DNA from: Candidatus Gastranaerophilales bacterium
GTDB lineage: Bacteria > Cyanobacteriota > Vampirovibrionia > Gastranaerophilales > Gastranaerophilaceae
Length of the DNA stretch: 64,000 bases
Assembly: GCA_944324855.1 (NCBI GenBank)
Contig: CALUXY010000004.1
Span: forward strand, 30,018 to 94,017
Direction: 5' to 3'
The notes beneath the pieces were generated by a model. That model saw only the letters and a list, made by a program, of their open reading frames with translations, ran no database searches and had not been told where the DNA came from. The translations under genes were made by a program, and so were the position numbers. Positions within the stretch are counted from its first letter, which is position 1, and each line of letters starts with the position of its first letter. This document shows, piece after piece, positions 54,166 to 61,868 of this stretch.

Positions 54166-55679
54166 TGGATAATTTTGATTTAAAAAAACTTGGGGTTGAC
54201 TATTTGCTGGTCAACTCCACAAATAAATTTTTGCTTGAATATGTCCCGATTGAAGAAAATTCAGTGCATAAATTAACCGGATTTACCGGTGATGTCGGAG
54301 ATGCATTGGTTTGTCCTGACGGGAAAATTCTTCTTTTTGTTGATTCAAGATTCCATATTCAGGCGGATAAAGAAGTTGATCATTCAAAAGTTGAAGTTGT
54401 AAAACTCAAACTCGGACAAAAAATTGATGATGAAATTTGCTTAAAAATTAAACCTGACAGTATTTTGGGGGTTGATTTATCTAAAGTTTCTCAAAGCCGA
54501 TATGAATATTTAACAACTCTATTAAAAGAACTGAATGTAAAAATAAAAGGATATGTATCCGGTGAAACATGCCGCAAGGGAGAGTTTGTTCGGGTTGATG
54601 AACCTAAAGAAATAAAAGAAAATATACTGATTACAAAATCTGATGAACTTTCTTACGTATGCGGAATAAGATGTTTTACTTATAATTATTCGACAAAAGT
54701 CGATGGGAAATTACTTATTATTGACGGAAAACGTTATCTGTTTACTGATTACAAAGGTGAAAATGCAAGACCTTTGAAAGAGTTTAATACTTTTATTAAA
54801 ACAGTTGATTTACCTTTAAAAGTTGATAAATCTTCAATTACTGCCGAAGATTATTCGTTGATAAAGAATCCTGTTCCGGTCAAATCACCTGTAAAAGAAA
54901 TGAAATCCGTAAAAACAGAATCTGAACTTGAACATATGAAATACTGTTTTGATATGACAGATAAAGCCCTGCATGCAACCCGTGATTGGATTATGGAAAA
55001 TGAGAATTTTTCAGAATACGATATTGCAAACGAATTAGAAAGTAATTTTAAAAAATTCGGGGCAAAATCATTAAGTTTTCAATCTATTGTTGCAATCAAC
55101 GAAAACTCTGCACTTGCTCATTACAACAAATCTGATAAAGATAAAATTCTGAAAGACGGTGATTTAGTTTTAATAGACTGCGGAGCCTATTATGATAAAG
55201 GGCTTGCCACAGATATAACAAGAGTTTTTGTAAAAGGAGAGCCGTCAGAACTTCAAAAACAGGTTTATACAACCGTTCTAAAAGTCTTTTTAAACTGTTA
55301 TAATTACCAAATGACAAGCCAAACAACGGGGTTTGAAATCGATAAACTTGCACATTGTATTTTTGATAAAAATACTATTGACGGGTTTGAGTTTTCACAT
55401 GGTTTAGGACACGGTGTCGGGATATCGGTTCATGAAGCTCCGCCAAACTTGAGTAAGAATGAGATTGCCAAAACGGTTATAAAAGATAATATGTGTTTTA
55501 CAATAGAGCCGGGGTTATATAACGAAAAAGAGTTTGGAGTAAGGCTGGAGAACACGTGTTATCTCAAAAACGGTGAAATTGTTTCTTTTGCCAAAATGCC
55601 GTTTGAAAAGAAATTGATAGATATGAATCTTTTAACAGATGCGGAAAAAGAATACTTGCAAGAATTTGAGGTTGTGTAA
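54165..55679 (+). CDS. pepP: Xaa-Pro aminopeptidase (M24 family)
   Basis: Releases N-terminal residues next to Pro. The 504-residue protein has a creatinase-type N-terminal region (1-240) and a pita-bread C-terminal domain with the metal ligands Asp in LVLIDCGAYYDKG and LATDITRVF, His in FSHGLGHGVGISVHEAP, Glu in FTIEPGLY and Glu in VRLENTCYL. Slightly longer than the usual 350-450. Coupled to the proline isomerase gene upstream and to the methyltransferase downstream by overlapping stop/start codons. Confidence 0.92.
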   Translation: MDNFDLKKLGVDYLLVNSTNKFLLEYVPIEENSVHKLTGFTGDVGDALVCPDGKILLFVDSRFHIQADKEVDHSKVEVVKLKLGQKIDDEICLKIKPDSILGVDLSKVSQSRYEYLTTLLKELNVKIKGYVSGETCRKGEFVRVDEPKEIKENILITKSDELSYVCGIRCFTYNYSTKVDGKLLIIDGKRYLFTDYKGENARPLKEFNTFIKTVDLPLKVDKSSITAEDYSLIKNPVPVKSPVKEMKSVKTESELEHMKYCFDMTDKALHATRDWIMENENFSEYDIANELESNFKKFGAKSLSFQSIVAINENSALAHYNKSDKDKILKDGDLVLIDCGAYYDKGLATDITRVFVKGEPSELQKQVYTTVLKVFLNCYNYQMTSQTTGFEIDKLAHCIFDKNTIDGFEFSHGLGHGVGISVHEAPPNLSKNEIAKTVIKDNMCFTIEPGLYNEKEFGVRLENTCYLKNGEIVSFAKMPFEKKLIDMNLLTDAEKEYLQEFEVV

Positions 55680-56431
55680 TGGAAATAACCAGCGTTAATA
55701 ATGATTTGGTGAAAGACACCGCAAAACTCCAGCAAAAAAAATACCGCGATGAAACAGGGTTGTTTTTGCTGGAAGGATTCAAAGCTGTTGAAGAAGCACA
55801 TCTTTCCGGTATAAAAATTGTACGTGCATTCGTTGAAAAGAATAAAAAAGGTAAGTACTTATTTTTGAATACAGAAATTATTGAAACAAATGAAGCTGTT
55901 CTAAAAAAGATTTCGACAACTTCAACCCCGCCGGAAATTACTGCAGTTGCAGTACAACCGGATAATTCTTATGAAAATTTAGGGCGAAACATCGTACTGT
56001 TGGAAAATATTCGGGATTTAGGAAATCTCGGTACAATAATCAGGACATCAGTAGCTTTTGGAATTGATACTATAGTTCTTTACGGCGAAACAGTTGATAT
56101 TTATAACCCGAAAGTTGTACGCTCCGCAGTAGGGCAATTATGGAAAATCAATATTGTTCAAATGAAAACAGTTGCGGAATTAAAAAAATATTTCTCTAAT
56201 TACAAAAGATATGCAACACTCCCTAAATCTGATAACAGCAAATACCTGTCAGATGTTAAATTTTCTGATGAATTTAAACTCGTAATGTTTGGTTCAGAAG
56301 CAGACGGATTATCCGAGGAGCTGAAGAACTTTGCAACCGATAACGTTACAATCGAAATGAAGGATAATGTTGAATCTTTAAATCTTAGTATCTCTGTCGG
56401 TGTGGTGTTGTATAAAATGTTACAGATTTAA
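55679..56431 (+). CDS. SpoU/TrmH-family rRNA methyltransferase
   Basis: A SPOUT-class 2'-O-methyltransferase acting on rRNA or tRNA. The 250-residue protein has an N-terminal substrate-binding domain (KKYRDETGLFLLEGFKAVEEA) and the knotted domain with motif 1 LENIRDLGNLGTIIRTS, VRSAVGQLW, motif 2 LVMFGSEADGLS and motif 3 VTIEMKDNVESLNLSISVGVVLY. Overlaps pepP by one base and the convergent HTH gene by four. The RNA target cannot be read. Confidence 0.9.
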   Translation: MEITSVNNDLVKDTAKLQQKKYRDETGLFLLEGFKAVEEAHLSGIKIVRAFVEKNKKGKYLFLNTEIIETNEAVLKKISTTSTPPEITAVAVQPDNSYENLGRNIVLLENIRDLGNLGTIIRTSVAFGIDTIVLYGETVDIYNPKVVRSAVGQLWKINIVQMKTVAELKKYFSNYKRYATLPKSDNSKYLSDVKFSDEFKLVMFGSEADGLSEELKNFATDNVTIEMKDNVESLNLSISVGVVLYKMLQI

Positions 56432-56637
56432 GAATTTCTTTCAAATTTTATACTGTACCCCAACACTTCAAGTATTGTTTCCAATTCAATAAAATTGGCA
56501 GTTCCTTTTTTAAGTTTGGAAGATAAATTTTGAACCGAAAAATTTTTCCCTTTTTTCTTTGAAATTTCTGCAGCTAAATGTGTTAATGTAACACCGCTAT
56601 CTAATGCTATTTTTCTTATTTCATTTCCTATATTCAT
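56428..56637 (-). CDS. small XRE-type helix-turn-helix protein
   Basis: A 69-residue protein that is essentially one HTH domain: IRKIALDSGVTLTHLAAEISKKKGK, then FSVQNLSSKLKKGTANFIELETILEVLGYSI. It lies 12 bases downstream of a second XRE gene in the same orientation. The pair may be co-transcribed repressors. The two are different sequences with separate starts, not halves of one broken gene. Confidence 0.72.
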   Translation of the reverse strand: MNIGNEIRKIALDSGVTLTHLAAEISKKKGKNFSVQNLSSKLKKGTANFIELETILEVLGYSIKFERNS

Positions 56638-56649
56638 AATATTGTTTAG

Positions 56650-56868
56650 CTAAAGTTTAAAATTTGTAAGAATTCCAAGGTCAAGTTCTAATATTTTTGC
56701 AATTTTACACAAATTTTTGACAGTAATATTTCCTATTCCTCGTTCAATATTTTTAATTGTAGAAATACTAACCCCGCTAAGGTCAGCTAACTCTTCTTGT
56801 GAAATATTTCGTTTATTTCTTTCAAATTTTATTTTATATGCAAGTTTTAATGCTTCATCACTTTCCAT
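56650..56868 (-). CDS. XRE-family repressor
   Basis: A 72-residue Cro/CI-type repressor: KIKFERNKRNISQEELADLSGVSISTIKNIERGIGNITVKNLCKIAKIL is the canonical five-helix HTH with recognition helix SISTIKNIERG. TATAAT on the minus strand lies 9 bases before its ATG (2-nt predicted leader). Divergent from the gene at 56968, with a 38-bp palindrome between them, which is the obvious operator. Typical of a small regulatory or addiction module. Confidence 0.8.
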   Translation of the reverse strand: MESDEALKLAYKIKFERNKRNISQEELADLSGVSISTIKNIERGIGNITVKNLCKIAKILELDLGILTNFKL

Positions 56869-56885
56869 AGTTATATATTATAGGC

Positions 56886-56914
56886 TTGACTTATTCTATA
56901 CAAGTTTATATAAT
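56886..56914 (+). promoter_or_regulatory. strong predicted promoter of the gene at 56968
   Basis: TTGACT at 56886-56891 and TATAAT at 56909-56914 with a 17-base spacer. Its -10 overlaps the left edge of the palindrome at 56912-56949. Confidence 0.75.
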
Positions 56915-56949
56915 ATACTCAAGTATAATATATTATACTTGAGTATATT
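56912..56949. promoter_or_regulatory. 38-bp perfect palindromic operator
   Basis: A perfect 38-bp palindrome; each arm contains ACTCAAGTATAATA or its complement. It covers the expected transcription start of the plus-strand gene and lies upstream of the divergent XRE gene. Spaced CAAGT half-sites also appear just upstream at 56901-56905. Confidence 0.75.
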
Positions 56950-56967
56950 TTTTTAAAGGAATACATC

Positions 56968-57162
56968 ATGATAATAGAAGAATTAAATAAGCGTTTAGAA
57001 AACAAACTTGAATTTATGCAGCACGATTTGTCATATCAGATAGAATCATTATCAGCTCTGATGAGTGCGCTTGATTCTATTCGTTATCTTTTATTCTTAA
57101 AAGATAAATTCAAATATGCTGATATCTCTTTGAGCAAAGATTCTGATAAAAGAGAAAAGTAA
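56968..57162 (+). CDS. small hypothetical protein under the palindromic operator
   Basis: A 64-residue mostly helical protein: LNKRLENKLEFMQHDLSYQIESLSALMSALDSIRYLLFLKDK looks like a short coiled coil with a hydrophobic end. No family recognised. AAAGGA precedes the ATG. Because it is divergent from an XRE repressor across a shared palindrome and has a near-consensus promoter, it is probably the repressed gene of that module; a toxin or anti-repressor role is possible but not shown. Confidence 0.55.
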   Translation: MIIEELNKRLENKLEFMQHDLSYQIESLSALMSALDSIRYLLFLKDKFKYADISLSKDSDKREK

Positions 57163-57271
57163 CACCTAAAATATCTTGACAAACCCTAAAGAGCCGTAGA
57201 CTTTAGTCTACCATTCGTAACAGGATGCCAATTTATTGCACCCATTATTCTGATATATCCCGCTCCTGCTC

Positions 57272-57379
57272 GTATTATACAAAATTGAAAAAACTGTCAG
57301 TATTTGCTATAATGAAAGCAATGAAACAATAATATTTTGAGGTTAGATATGGATATTTCTTTAGCACCTAATATTGAAA
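57272..57379 (+). repeat. 108-bp direct repeat, copy 1 (promoter and antitoxin start)
   Basis: Matches 57916-58023 at 105 of 108 positions. It contains the promoter, the ribosome site and the first ten codons of the antitoxin. Confidence 0.9.
57285..57313 (+). promoter_or_regulatory. promoter of toxin-antitoxin module 1
   Basis: TTGAAA at 57285-57290, 17-base spacer with extended TGC, TATAAT at 57308-57313, about 36 bases before the ATG at 57349. Confidence 0.75.
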
Positions 57380-57594
57380 GATTACTTCGCTTAAAAGTTG
57401 CCGAAGGGGTATATGATTCTTTAAATGAAGCAATTAATGCAACTTTAAATATAGCACTAAATCCTGCATCTGTATCTCAAGACAAACTGGATATGTTAAA
57501 TGCTGATATAGAAGAAGGAATTATTGCTGCCAATGCAGGAAAAATGTCAGATGCTTTTGATTTTGTAGATGAGTTGCGAACCAAGTATGAATAA
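57349..57594 (+). CDS. ParD/RHH-like antitoxin of module 1
   Basis: An 81-residue antitoxin-type protein. MDISLAPNIERLLRLKVAEGVYDSLNEAINATL fits the N-terminal ribbon-helix-helix pattern of ParD-type antitoxins, followed by an acidic helical tail that would wrap the toxin. TGAGG lies 6 bases before the ATG; an in-frame TTG four codons upstream lies on the ribosome site and is rejected. The stop overlaps the toxin start by 8 bases, the usual layout of such pairs. Confidence 0.8.
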   Translation: MDISLAPNIERLLRLKVAEGVYDSLNEAINATLNIALNPASVSQDKLDMLNADIEEGIIAANAGKMSDAFDFVDELRTKYE

Positions 57595-57889
57595 CAAATT
57601 CTCTGTTTTAATTACTGAACCTGCTCAAAAAGATATATTAGAAATTATTAGTTTTATTGCTAAAGAAAACCCAAAAGCCGCTGTTGGTGTACTTAATATT
57701 TTTAGCGGTGTTTTTAAAATGCTTAAAGAATTCCCTGCTGCCGGTGTAAGGAAAACAGGGATTAATGATACTTCTGTTTTGGTTTATATAACCAGAAAAC
57801 GTTATTCTATTGTTTATCGAGTAAATCAAAATGCTATTGAAATTTTAAGAGTATTGACAAGGTATCAAGATTTGTTTGCTATATTATAA
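57587..57889 (+). CDS. ParE/RelE-superfamily toxin of module 1
   Basis: A 100-residue toxin of the RelE/ParE fold: FSVLITEPAQKDILEIISFIAKENPKAAVGVLN, a basic middle with GVRKTGIND, and YSIVYRVNQNAIEILRVLTRYQDLF at the C-terminus, as in ParE-type gyrase poisons. Target (gyrase or ribosome-bound mRNA) cannot be decided by eye. Overlaps its antitoxin by 8 bases. The last 27 bases are identical to those of the second toxin. Confidence 0.8.
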   Translation: MNNKFSVLITEPAQKDILEIISFIAKENPKAAVGVLNIFSGVFKMLKEFPAAGVRKTGINDTSVLVYITRKRYSIVYRVNQNAIEILRVLTRYQDLFAIL

Positions 57890-57915
57890 AGTATTCATAT
57901 ATTCCGGTAAGGTTT

Positions 57916-58023
57916 GTATTGTACAAAATTGAAAAAGCTGTCAGTATTTGCTATAATGAAAGCAATGAAACAATAATATTTTGAGGTTAGATATGGATAT
58001 TTCTTTAGCACCTAATATAGAAA
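57916..58023 (+). repeat. 108-bp direct repeat, copy 2
   Basis: Second copy of the promoter-plus-start segment at 57272-57379, with three mismatches. Confidence 0.9.
57929..57957 (+). promoter_or_regulatory. promoter of toxin-antitoxin module 2
   Basis: TTGAAA at 57929-57934, 17-base spacer, TATAAT at 57952-57957; identical layout to module 1. Confidence 0.75.
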
Positions 58024-58235
58024 ATATTTTAAAAGCAAAAGTTGCTGCAGGGGTTTTTAGTTCAATGGATGAAGCTATTACTTTTGCTGTTCAATTTGCC
58101 TTTATGGACAATAAAATTACGGAACGTATCAGCGAATTAAATAAAGATATTGAAGAGGGATGGCAAGATATGGAAACCGGCAAAGGTAGAAATAGTAAAG
58201 AAGTATTTCAAGAATTAAGAGAAAAATATGTCTAA
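57993..58235 (+). CDS. ParD/RHH-like antitoxin of module 2
   Basis: An 80-residue paralogue of the first antitoxin. The first ten residues are the same (MDISLAPNIE), after which the sequence diverges strongly (NILKAKVAAGVFSSMDEAITFAVQFAF) while keeping the same fold pattern and the DIEEG motif. Same ribosome site and spacing as module 1. Overlaps its toxin by 8 bases. Confidence 0.8.
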   Translation: MDISLAPNIENILKAKVAAGVFSSMDEAITFAVQFAFMDNKITERISELNKDIEEGWQDMETGKGRNSKEVFQELREKYV

Positions 58236-58527
58236 ACTTGATGTTATTATTACACCAACTGCCGAAAAAGATATGCAGAGTATTTTTGATTATATAGCGC
58301 AAGATAATATTTCTAAAGCTATTGAAATTATAAATACTTTTGAAAAAAAGTTTGATTCACTTGCAATGTTTCCTGAAAGCGGGGCTGCAAAATTTAAATT
58401 TATTTTACGTGATATACGATGCGCAATTGTTGCCGGACATTATCAAATTATTTATACAAGAAAAAATGATGTATTGTATATTTTAAGAATACTTACCGGT
58501 TATCAAGATTTGTTTGCTATATTATAA
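58228..58527 (+). CDS. ParE/RelE-superfamily toxin of module 2
   Basis: A 99-residue toxin: LDVIITPTAEKDMQSIFDYIAQDNISKAIEIINTFEKKFDSLAMFPESGAAKF, then DIRCAIVAGHYQIIYTRKNDVLYILRILTGYQDLF. The layout is ParE-like, with the conserved FP in the first half and a Tyr-rich strand. Core identity to the first toxin is modest, but the terminal YQDLFAIL and its 27 coding bases are identical. Confidence 0.82.
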   Translation: MSKLDVIITPTAEKDMQSIFDYIAQDNISKAIEIINTFEKKFDSLAMFPESGAAKFKFILRDIRCAIVAGHYQIIYTRKNDVLYILRILTGYQDLFAIL

Positions 58528-58554
58528 TGTTTCACTTCTAAACTTATCTTAACA

Positions 58555-58935
58555 ATGACTAAAGTTTTAACAAAATATGCCGATAAGTATACTTGTATGC
58601 GTATCGGAAATATTCAATCAACTTATACATTTGCATTTGCTGCTCCTTATGTAGATTCTGAGGAGAAGGAAATTGCAGCGAGGCTTTTGGCTTACGGTGA
58701 AACTCCGACAGGTGATAAAACAACTGATAGAGCCAAATTACACCGTATCGAACTTGAAAAAGCAAAGCAGGAAAGTACTGTTTCTGCAAGCAAGTTTTTG
58801 ACGGTCTCAACTTCTGAACAAGAAAGAATACAGGATAAAAAGAAAGAAAAACGAAAAGAAGTACAACAATCTCCGAAAGATGAAATGAAAGGGGCAGCAA
58901 TTCTTGCAGCATACAATCGTATGTTTCTTGTATAA
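58555..58935 (+). CDS. hypothetical protein
   Basis: A 126-residue hydrophilic protein I do not recognise. The first half has YADKYTCMRIGNIQSTYTFAFAAPYVDSEEKEIAARLL; the second half is a Lys/Glu/Gln-rich likely coiled coil. No ribosome site is present at the ATG. Its stop TAA lies inside the -10 hexamer of mnmE, so if real it is immediately upstream of and possibly read into mnmE. A frame on the opposite strand is judged a shadow. Confidence 0.45.
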   Translation: MTKVLTKYADKYTCMRIGNIQSTYTFAFAAPYVDSEEKEIAARLLAYGETPTGDKTTDRAKLHRIELEKAKQESTVSASKFLTVSTSEQERIQDKKKEKRKEVQQSPKDEMKGAAILAAYNRMFLV

Positions 58936-58936
58936 T
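58931..58936 (+). promoter_or_regulatory. -10 hexamer of the predicted leaderless mnmE promoter
   Basis: TATAAT exactly at -12 to -7 from the mnmE ATG at 58943. No ribosome site; the hexamer overlaps the previous stop codon. Confidence 0.55.
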
Positions 58937-58942
58937 TAGGTT

Positions 58943-60289
58943 ATGAATATTACTCAAGAATTTGATACGATAGCTGCAATCTCGACTCCGCTTGGTATGG
59001 GCGGTGTCGGAGTTATTCGTATTTCCGGTGATAAAGCTTTTGATGTCATAAAAAAGATTTATTCAAAACAAGAATTTACCCATAATATGATATCCCACGG
59101 CTGGATAGGTTTTAATGACGGCGGAAATTTTAGAAAAGTCGATGAAGTCCTTGTTTTACCGTTCTTTGCCCCTCACAGTTATACGGGAGAAGATGTAGTT
59201 GAAATCAACTGTCACGGCGGTGTCAATATTGTAAAAAAAATTCTTTCGCTTTGTCTCGAAAACGGCTGCAGACCGGCTGAGAAAGGCGAATTTACAAAAC
59301 GTGCATTCTTAAACAAAAAAATGGACTTATCACAGGCGGAAGCGGTCGCAGATTTAATTCATTCAAAAACACAGGATTTTGTTGAAGTTTCAGCAAAGAA
59401 TCTTTCAGGAGTTCTGGCAAGAAAAATAAAAGAAATCAGAAAATCAATAATGGATATTCTATCAAGGATAGTTGCAGGAATTGATTTCCCTGAAGATGTT
59501 GCAGAACCCGAGTATTCTTACCTTACGAAAGAAATCTCAAAAAGTATTCAGGAAATAGATTCTATACTTAAATCTGCATCAACTTCAAATGTAATGCGGC
59601 AAGGGGTTTCGGTTGCAATTGTAGGACGTCCGAATGTCGGGAAATCCTCATTATTCAATACTCTTTTAAACCTTGATAGGGCAATTGTTACTGATATTGC
59701 AGGTACAACGCGTGATGTATTAAGAGAAACACTTGATTTTGGTATTCCTGTTACATTGATTGATACGGCAGGAATAAGAGAAGGCGATTCAATTTCAAAA
59801 GTTGAAGAAATAGGAATTGAGTATTCGAAACAATCACTTGATGAGGCGGATTTGGTGCTGTTTCTTTATGATGCAGCTGCCGGCATGACGGAAGATGATG
59901 AACTTATCTGGAATCTTGCAAAAACAAAGAACAATATGCGAATTGCCAACAAATCAGATTTAACCGATACAAGAACCTCAGATGCGTATTATATTTCAAC
60001 CAAAACGAAAGAAGGTGTTGAAGAAATCAGAGATTTAATAAAGTCAAAAGTCTGTGATATTAATCCGGAATCTTTAGAGTTCGCAACAAATACCCGCCAG
60101 CAGGAATGTTTAAGACAAGCTAAAAACAGTCTTACTCTTGCGTTAGAAGGGGCTAAACGTGAAGAGTTACAGGATTTAATTTCTATTGATATAAAGTCTG
60201 CATTGATGGCTCTTGATGAATTGACCGGCGAAGTTGTAACTGATGAAGTTTTGAACAATATTTTTGATAATTTCTGCATCGGCAAATAG
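58943..60289 (+). CDS. mnmE: tRNA modification GTPase MnmE
   Basis: With MnmG installs the carboxymethylaminomethyl group on U34 of certain tRNAs. The 448-residue protein has the N-terminal folate-binding domain (DTIAAISTPLGMGGVGVIRISG), a helical domain interrupted by the G domain (GRPNVGKSSLFNTLL near 228, DIAGTTRD, DTAGIR, ANKSD) and the essential C-terminal FCIGK with the Cys that activates the reaction. Its stop lies inside a 20-bp direct repeat. Confidence 0.96.
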   Translation: MNITQEFDTIAAISTPLGMGGVGVIRISGDKAFDVIKKIYSKQEFTHNMISHGWIGFNDGGNFRKVDEVLVLPFFAPHSYTGEDVVEINCHGGVNIVKKILSLCLENGCRPAEKGEFTKRAFLNKKMDLSQAEAVADLIHSKTQDFVEVSAKNLSGVLARKIKEIRKSIMDILSRIVAGIDFPEDVAEPEYSYLTKEISKSIQEIDSILKSASTSNVMRQGVSVAIVGRPNVGKSSLFNTLLNLDRAIVTDIAGTTRDVLRETLDFGIPVTLIDTAGIREGDSISKVEEIGIEYSKQSLDEADLVLFLYDAAAGMTEDDELIWNLAKTKNNMRIANKSDLTDTRTSDAYYISTKTKEGVEEIRDLIKSKVCDINPESLEFATNTRQQECLRQAKNSLTLALEGAKREELQDLISIDIKSALMALDELTGEVVTDEVLNNIFDNFCIGK

Positions 60290-60358
60290 GGGTAAATAGA
60301 GGGTGGGGTAATTCCTGCCTTAAAGTCCTCCACACGGTAAATAGGGGTAAATAGAGGG
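60284..60358. repeat. 20-bp direct repeat pair around the mnmE stop
   Basis: An identical 20-mer built from TAAATAG and GGGG units occurs at 60284-60303 and 60339-60358, with a further related TAAATAAGGG after the second copy. The first copy contains the mnmE stop codon. Confidence 0.75.
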
Positions 60359-60370
60359 AGTAAATAAGGG

Positions 60371-61207
60371 TTATTTAGACAGATTATTATTCAGGTTTAG
60401 TGCGTTTTTCTTTGCAATATCTTTTTTATCTTTCTTTTTGGCGGCAGCTTCCGCACGTTCTCTTGAGATTTGGTCTGCAAACGGGTTGCCCTTGATTTTG
60501 GAACCTTCTTTAGATAATTCTTTTGATATTTGATACTGGATTGTATTGGCTTTTGTCAGGTATCTGGTTAATCTGTCATATTTTTCTTCTTTTTCTCCGT
60601 ACGGGGCTTGCAGTGAAACTAATTCGTCGACATTCTGGTTTATGTTCTGGAGTTTATTGAGCGCTGTTTTTAAATCTCTGCCGGAATTGAATCTTCTTGA
60701 TATTTTGGCAAGGATTTTGTTGTTAATAAAATTAGAAACATTGTGTTTGAATTCTGAAAAAACATTTTTTTTAGGTTTCATCAAAGAGGTTATGTTTCCT
60801 GTTAGTTTTCTTGTAATATCTGCACCGTTGTATATTTTGTACAAATCGTTCAGTTGATATTCAACGGAATGTTTTTTCATTTTTAGCATATCAATCTTTT
60901 CTGTATCATTGATTGCTTCTGCGCTTGCAATTTGTTTATCAAGGATTTTTATTTCGGATTCCAGTTGTTCTATTTTGTATTCTATTTTAAACGCATCATC
61001 ATCAATATCCCTGTAGGCTTCTTTTTCCAAAAGAGTAGAGTCAAGTCCGTTTAGACGGTTTACCGGAGTATAAGCGGGTTCTGTCTGGAACTTTAATGTA
61101 TCCTGATTTTGCGGGGCAGAATTATTGTCAGCAGAAACCGGCTGCGGAGTGTAATTATTTTTCGCAGTGTTTATGTTATTAGATTGTCCGATATTATTAG
61201 GTTCCAT
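60371..61207 (-). CDS. coiled-coil hypothetical protein
   Basis: A 278-residue protein with an Asn/Gln/Pro-rich disordered N-terminus (1-45, containing TLKFQ, a possible version of the tag motif). A long coiled coil at about 68-115 (IEYKIEQLESEIKILDKQIASAEA), a basic helical middle and a Lys/Ala-rich tail follow. No signal peptide or membrane segment. Function unknown. No clear ribosome site. Convergent with mnmE. Confidence 0.55.
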   Translation of the reverse strand: MEPNNIGQSNNINTAKNNYTPQPVSADNNSAPQNQDTLKFQTEPAYTPVNRLNGLDSTLLEKEAYRDIDDDAFKIEYKIEQLESEIKILDKQIASAEAINDTEKIDMLKMKKHSVEYQLNDLYKIYNGADITRKLTGNITSLMKPKKNVFSEFKHNVSNFINNKILAKISRRFNSGRDLKTALNKLQNINQNVDELVSLQAPYGEKEEKYDRLTRYLTKANTIQYQISKELSKEGSKIKGNPFADQISRERAEAAAKKKDKKDIAKKNALNLNNNLSK

Positions 61208-61412
61208 TTATCCAATTTAATAATATTATCTTTTAAGAAAATTTAAATCCTGTAAATTGAGTAGAAATGTTAAAATTTTATATTTTGTTTTTTATCAAGC
61301 TTAAAAGCGGACAAAGCGGCAGCGTGCCCGTCATATAATTTATCCTAATTAGTCGCTACAATTCCAAGCAAATGTTCATATCCAGTAATTTCAACCAAAT
61401 ACATTTACCCCT

Positions 61413-61429
61413 CCCCACTTGCAAAATTT
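61413..61429. repeat. 17-bp direct repeat, left copy
   Basis: CCCCACTTGCAAAATTT, identical to 62385-62401; weaker similarity extends about 50 bases upstream of each copy. The HEPN/MNT gene pair lies between the copies. Confidence 0.75.
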
Positions 61430-61469
61430 GAACGTATTTGATAGTATTCATATGTGGTTTGAGGTGTAA

Positions 61470-61868
61470 ATGACAAGATTAAAAGAACGTATCGAAAATT
61501 TCAATAAAGCATATAATTTATACTTGGAAATGTTAAATTGTTATAAAACAGATAAAAAGGAAAATTCATACAGACTTGCACTTACTCAGAGTTTTGAAAT
61601 CGTTTTTGAGCTTGCCTGGAAAGTATTAAAAGATTATCTATCAACAAAAAAAATTGAAGTTTTTACCCCTAAAGATACGATTAAATCTGCATTTAACACG
61701 CAAATTATTAAAAATGGACAAATTTGGATTGATATGGCTAATGATAGAAATGCTAGTACTCACGAATATAATATGGATAAAGTTGATCTAATCTTAGAAA
61801 GAATTAATACTGTTTATGCAAAAGAATTAGCGGATTTTAAAGAACAAATAAAGGATTTTGATGAATAA
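61470..61868 (+). CDS. HEPN-domain toxin (HI0074/HepT-like)
   Basis: A 132-residue HEPN protein of the HI0074 'nucleotidyltransferase substrate-binding' group. RLALTQSFEIVFELAWKVLKDYLS is the family core and DRNASTHEYN gives the RX4-6H RNase motif. In characterised type VII toxin-antitoxin pairs such a HEPN ribonuclease is silenced by AMPylation of a Tyr near this motif by its MNT partner; a Tyr two residues after the His is present here. GAGG lies upstream of the ATG. Overlaps the MNT gene by 8 bases. Confidence 0.85.
   Translation: MTRLKERIENFNKAYNLYLEMLNCYKTDKKENSYRLALTQSFEIVFELAWKVLKDYLSTKKIEVFTPKDTIKSAFNTQIIKNGQIWIDMANDRNASTHEYNMDKVDLILERINTVYAKELADFKEQIKDFDE

Noticed and set aside
56428..56868. 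Frameshift splitting one HTH protein into two
   Set aside because: Each half is a complete HTH domain with its own start, and the sequences are different, so they are two genes.
58559..58957. 132-codon minus-strand open frame
   Set aside because: Antisense to the gene at 58555 and to the mnmE promoter; no supporting start signal or family pattern.
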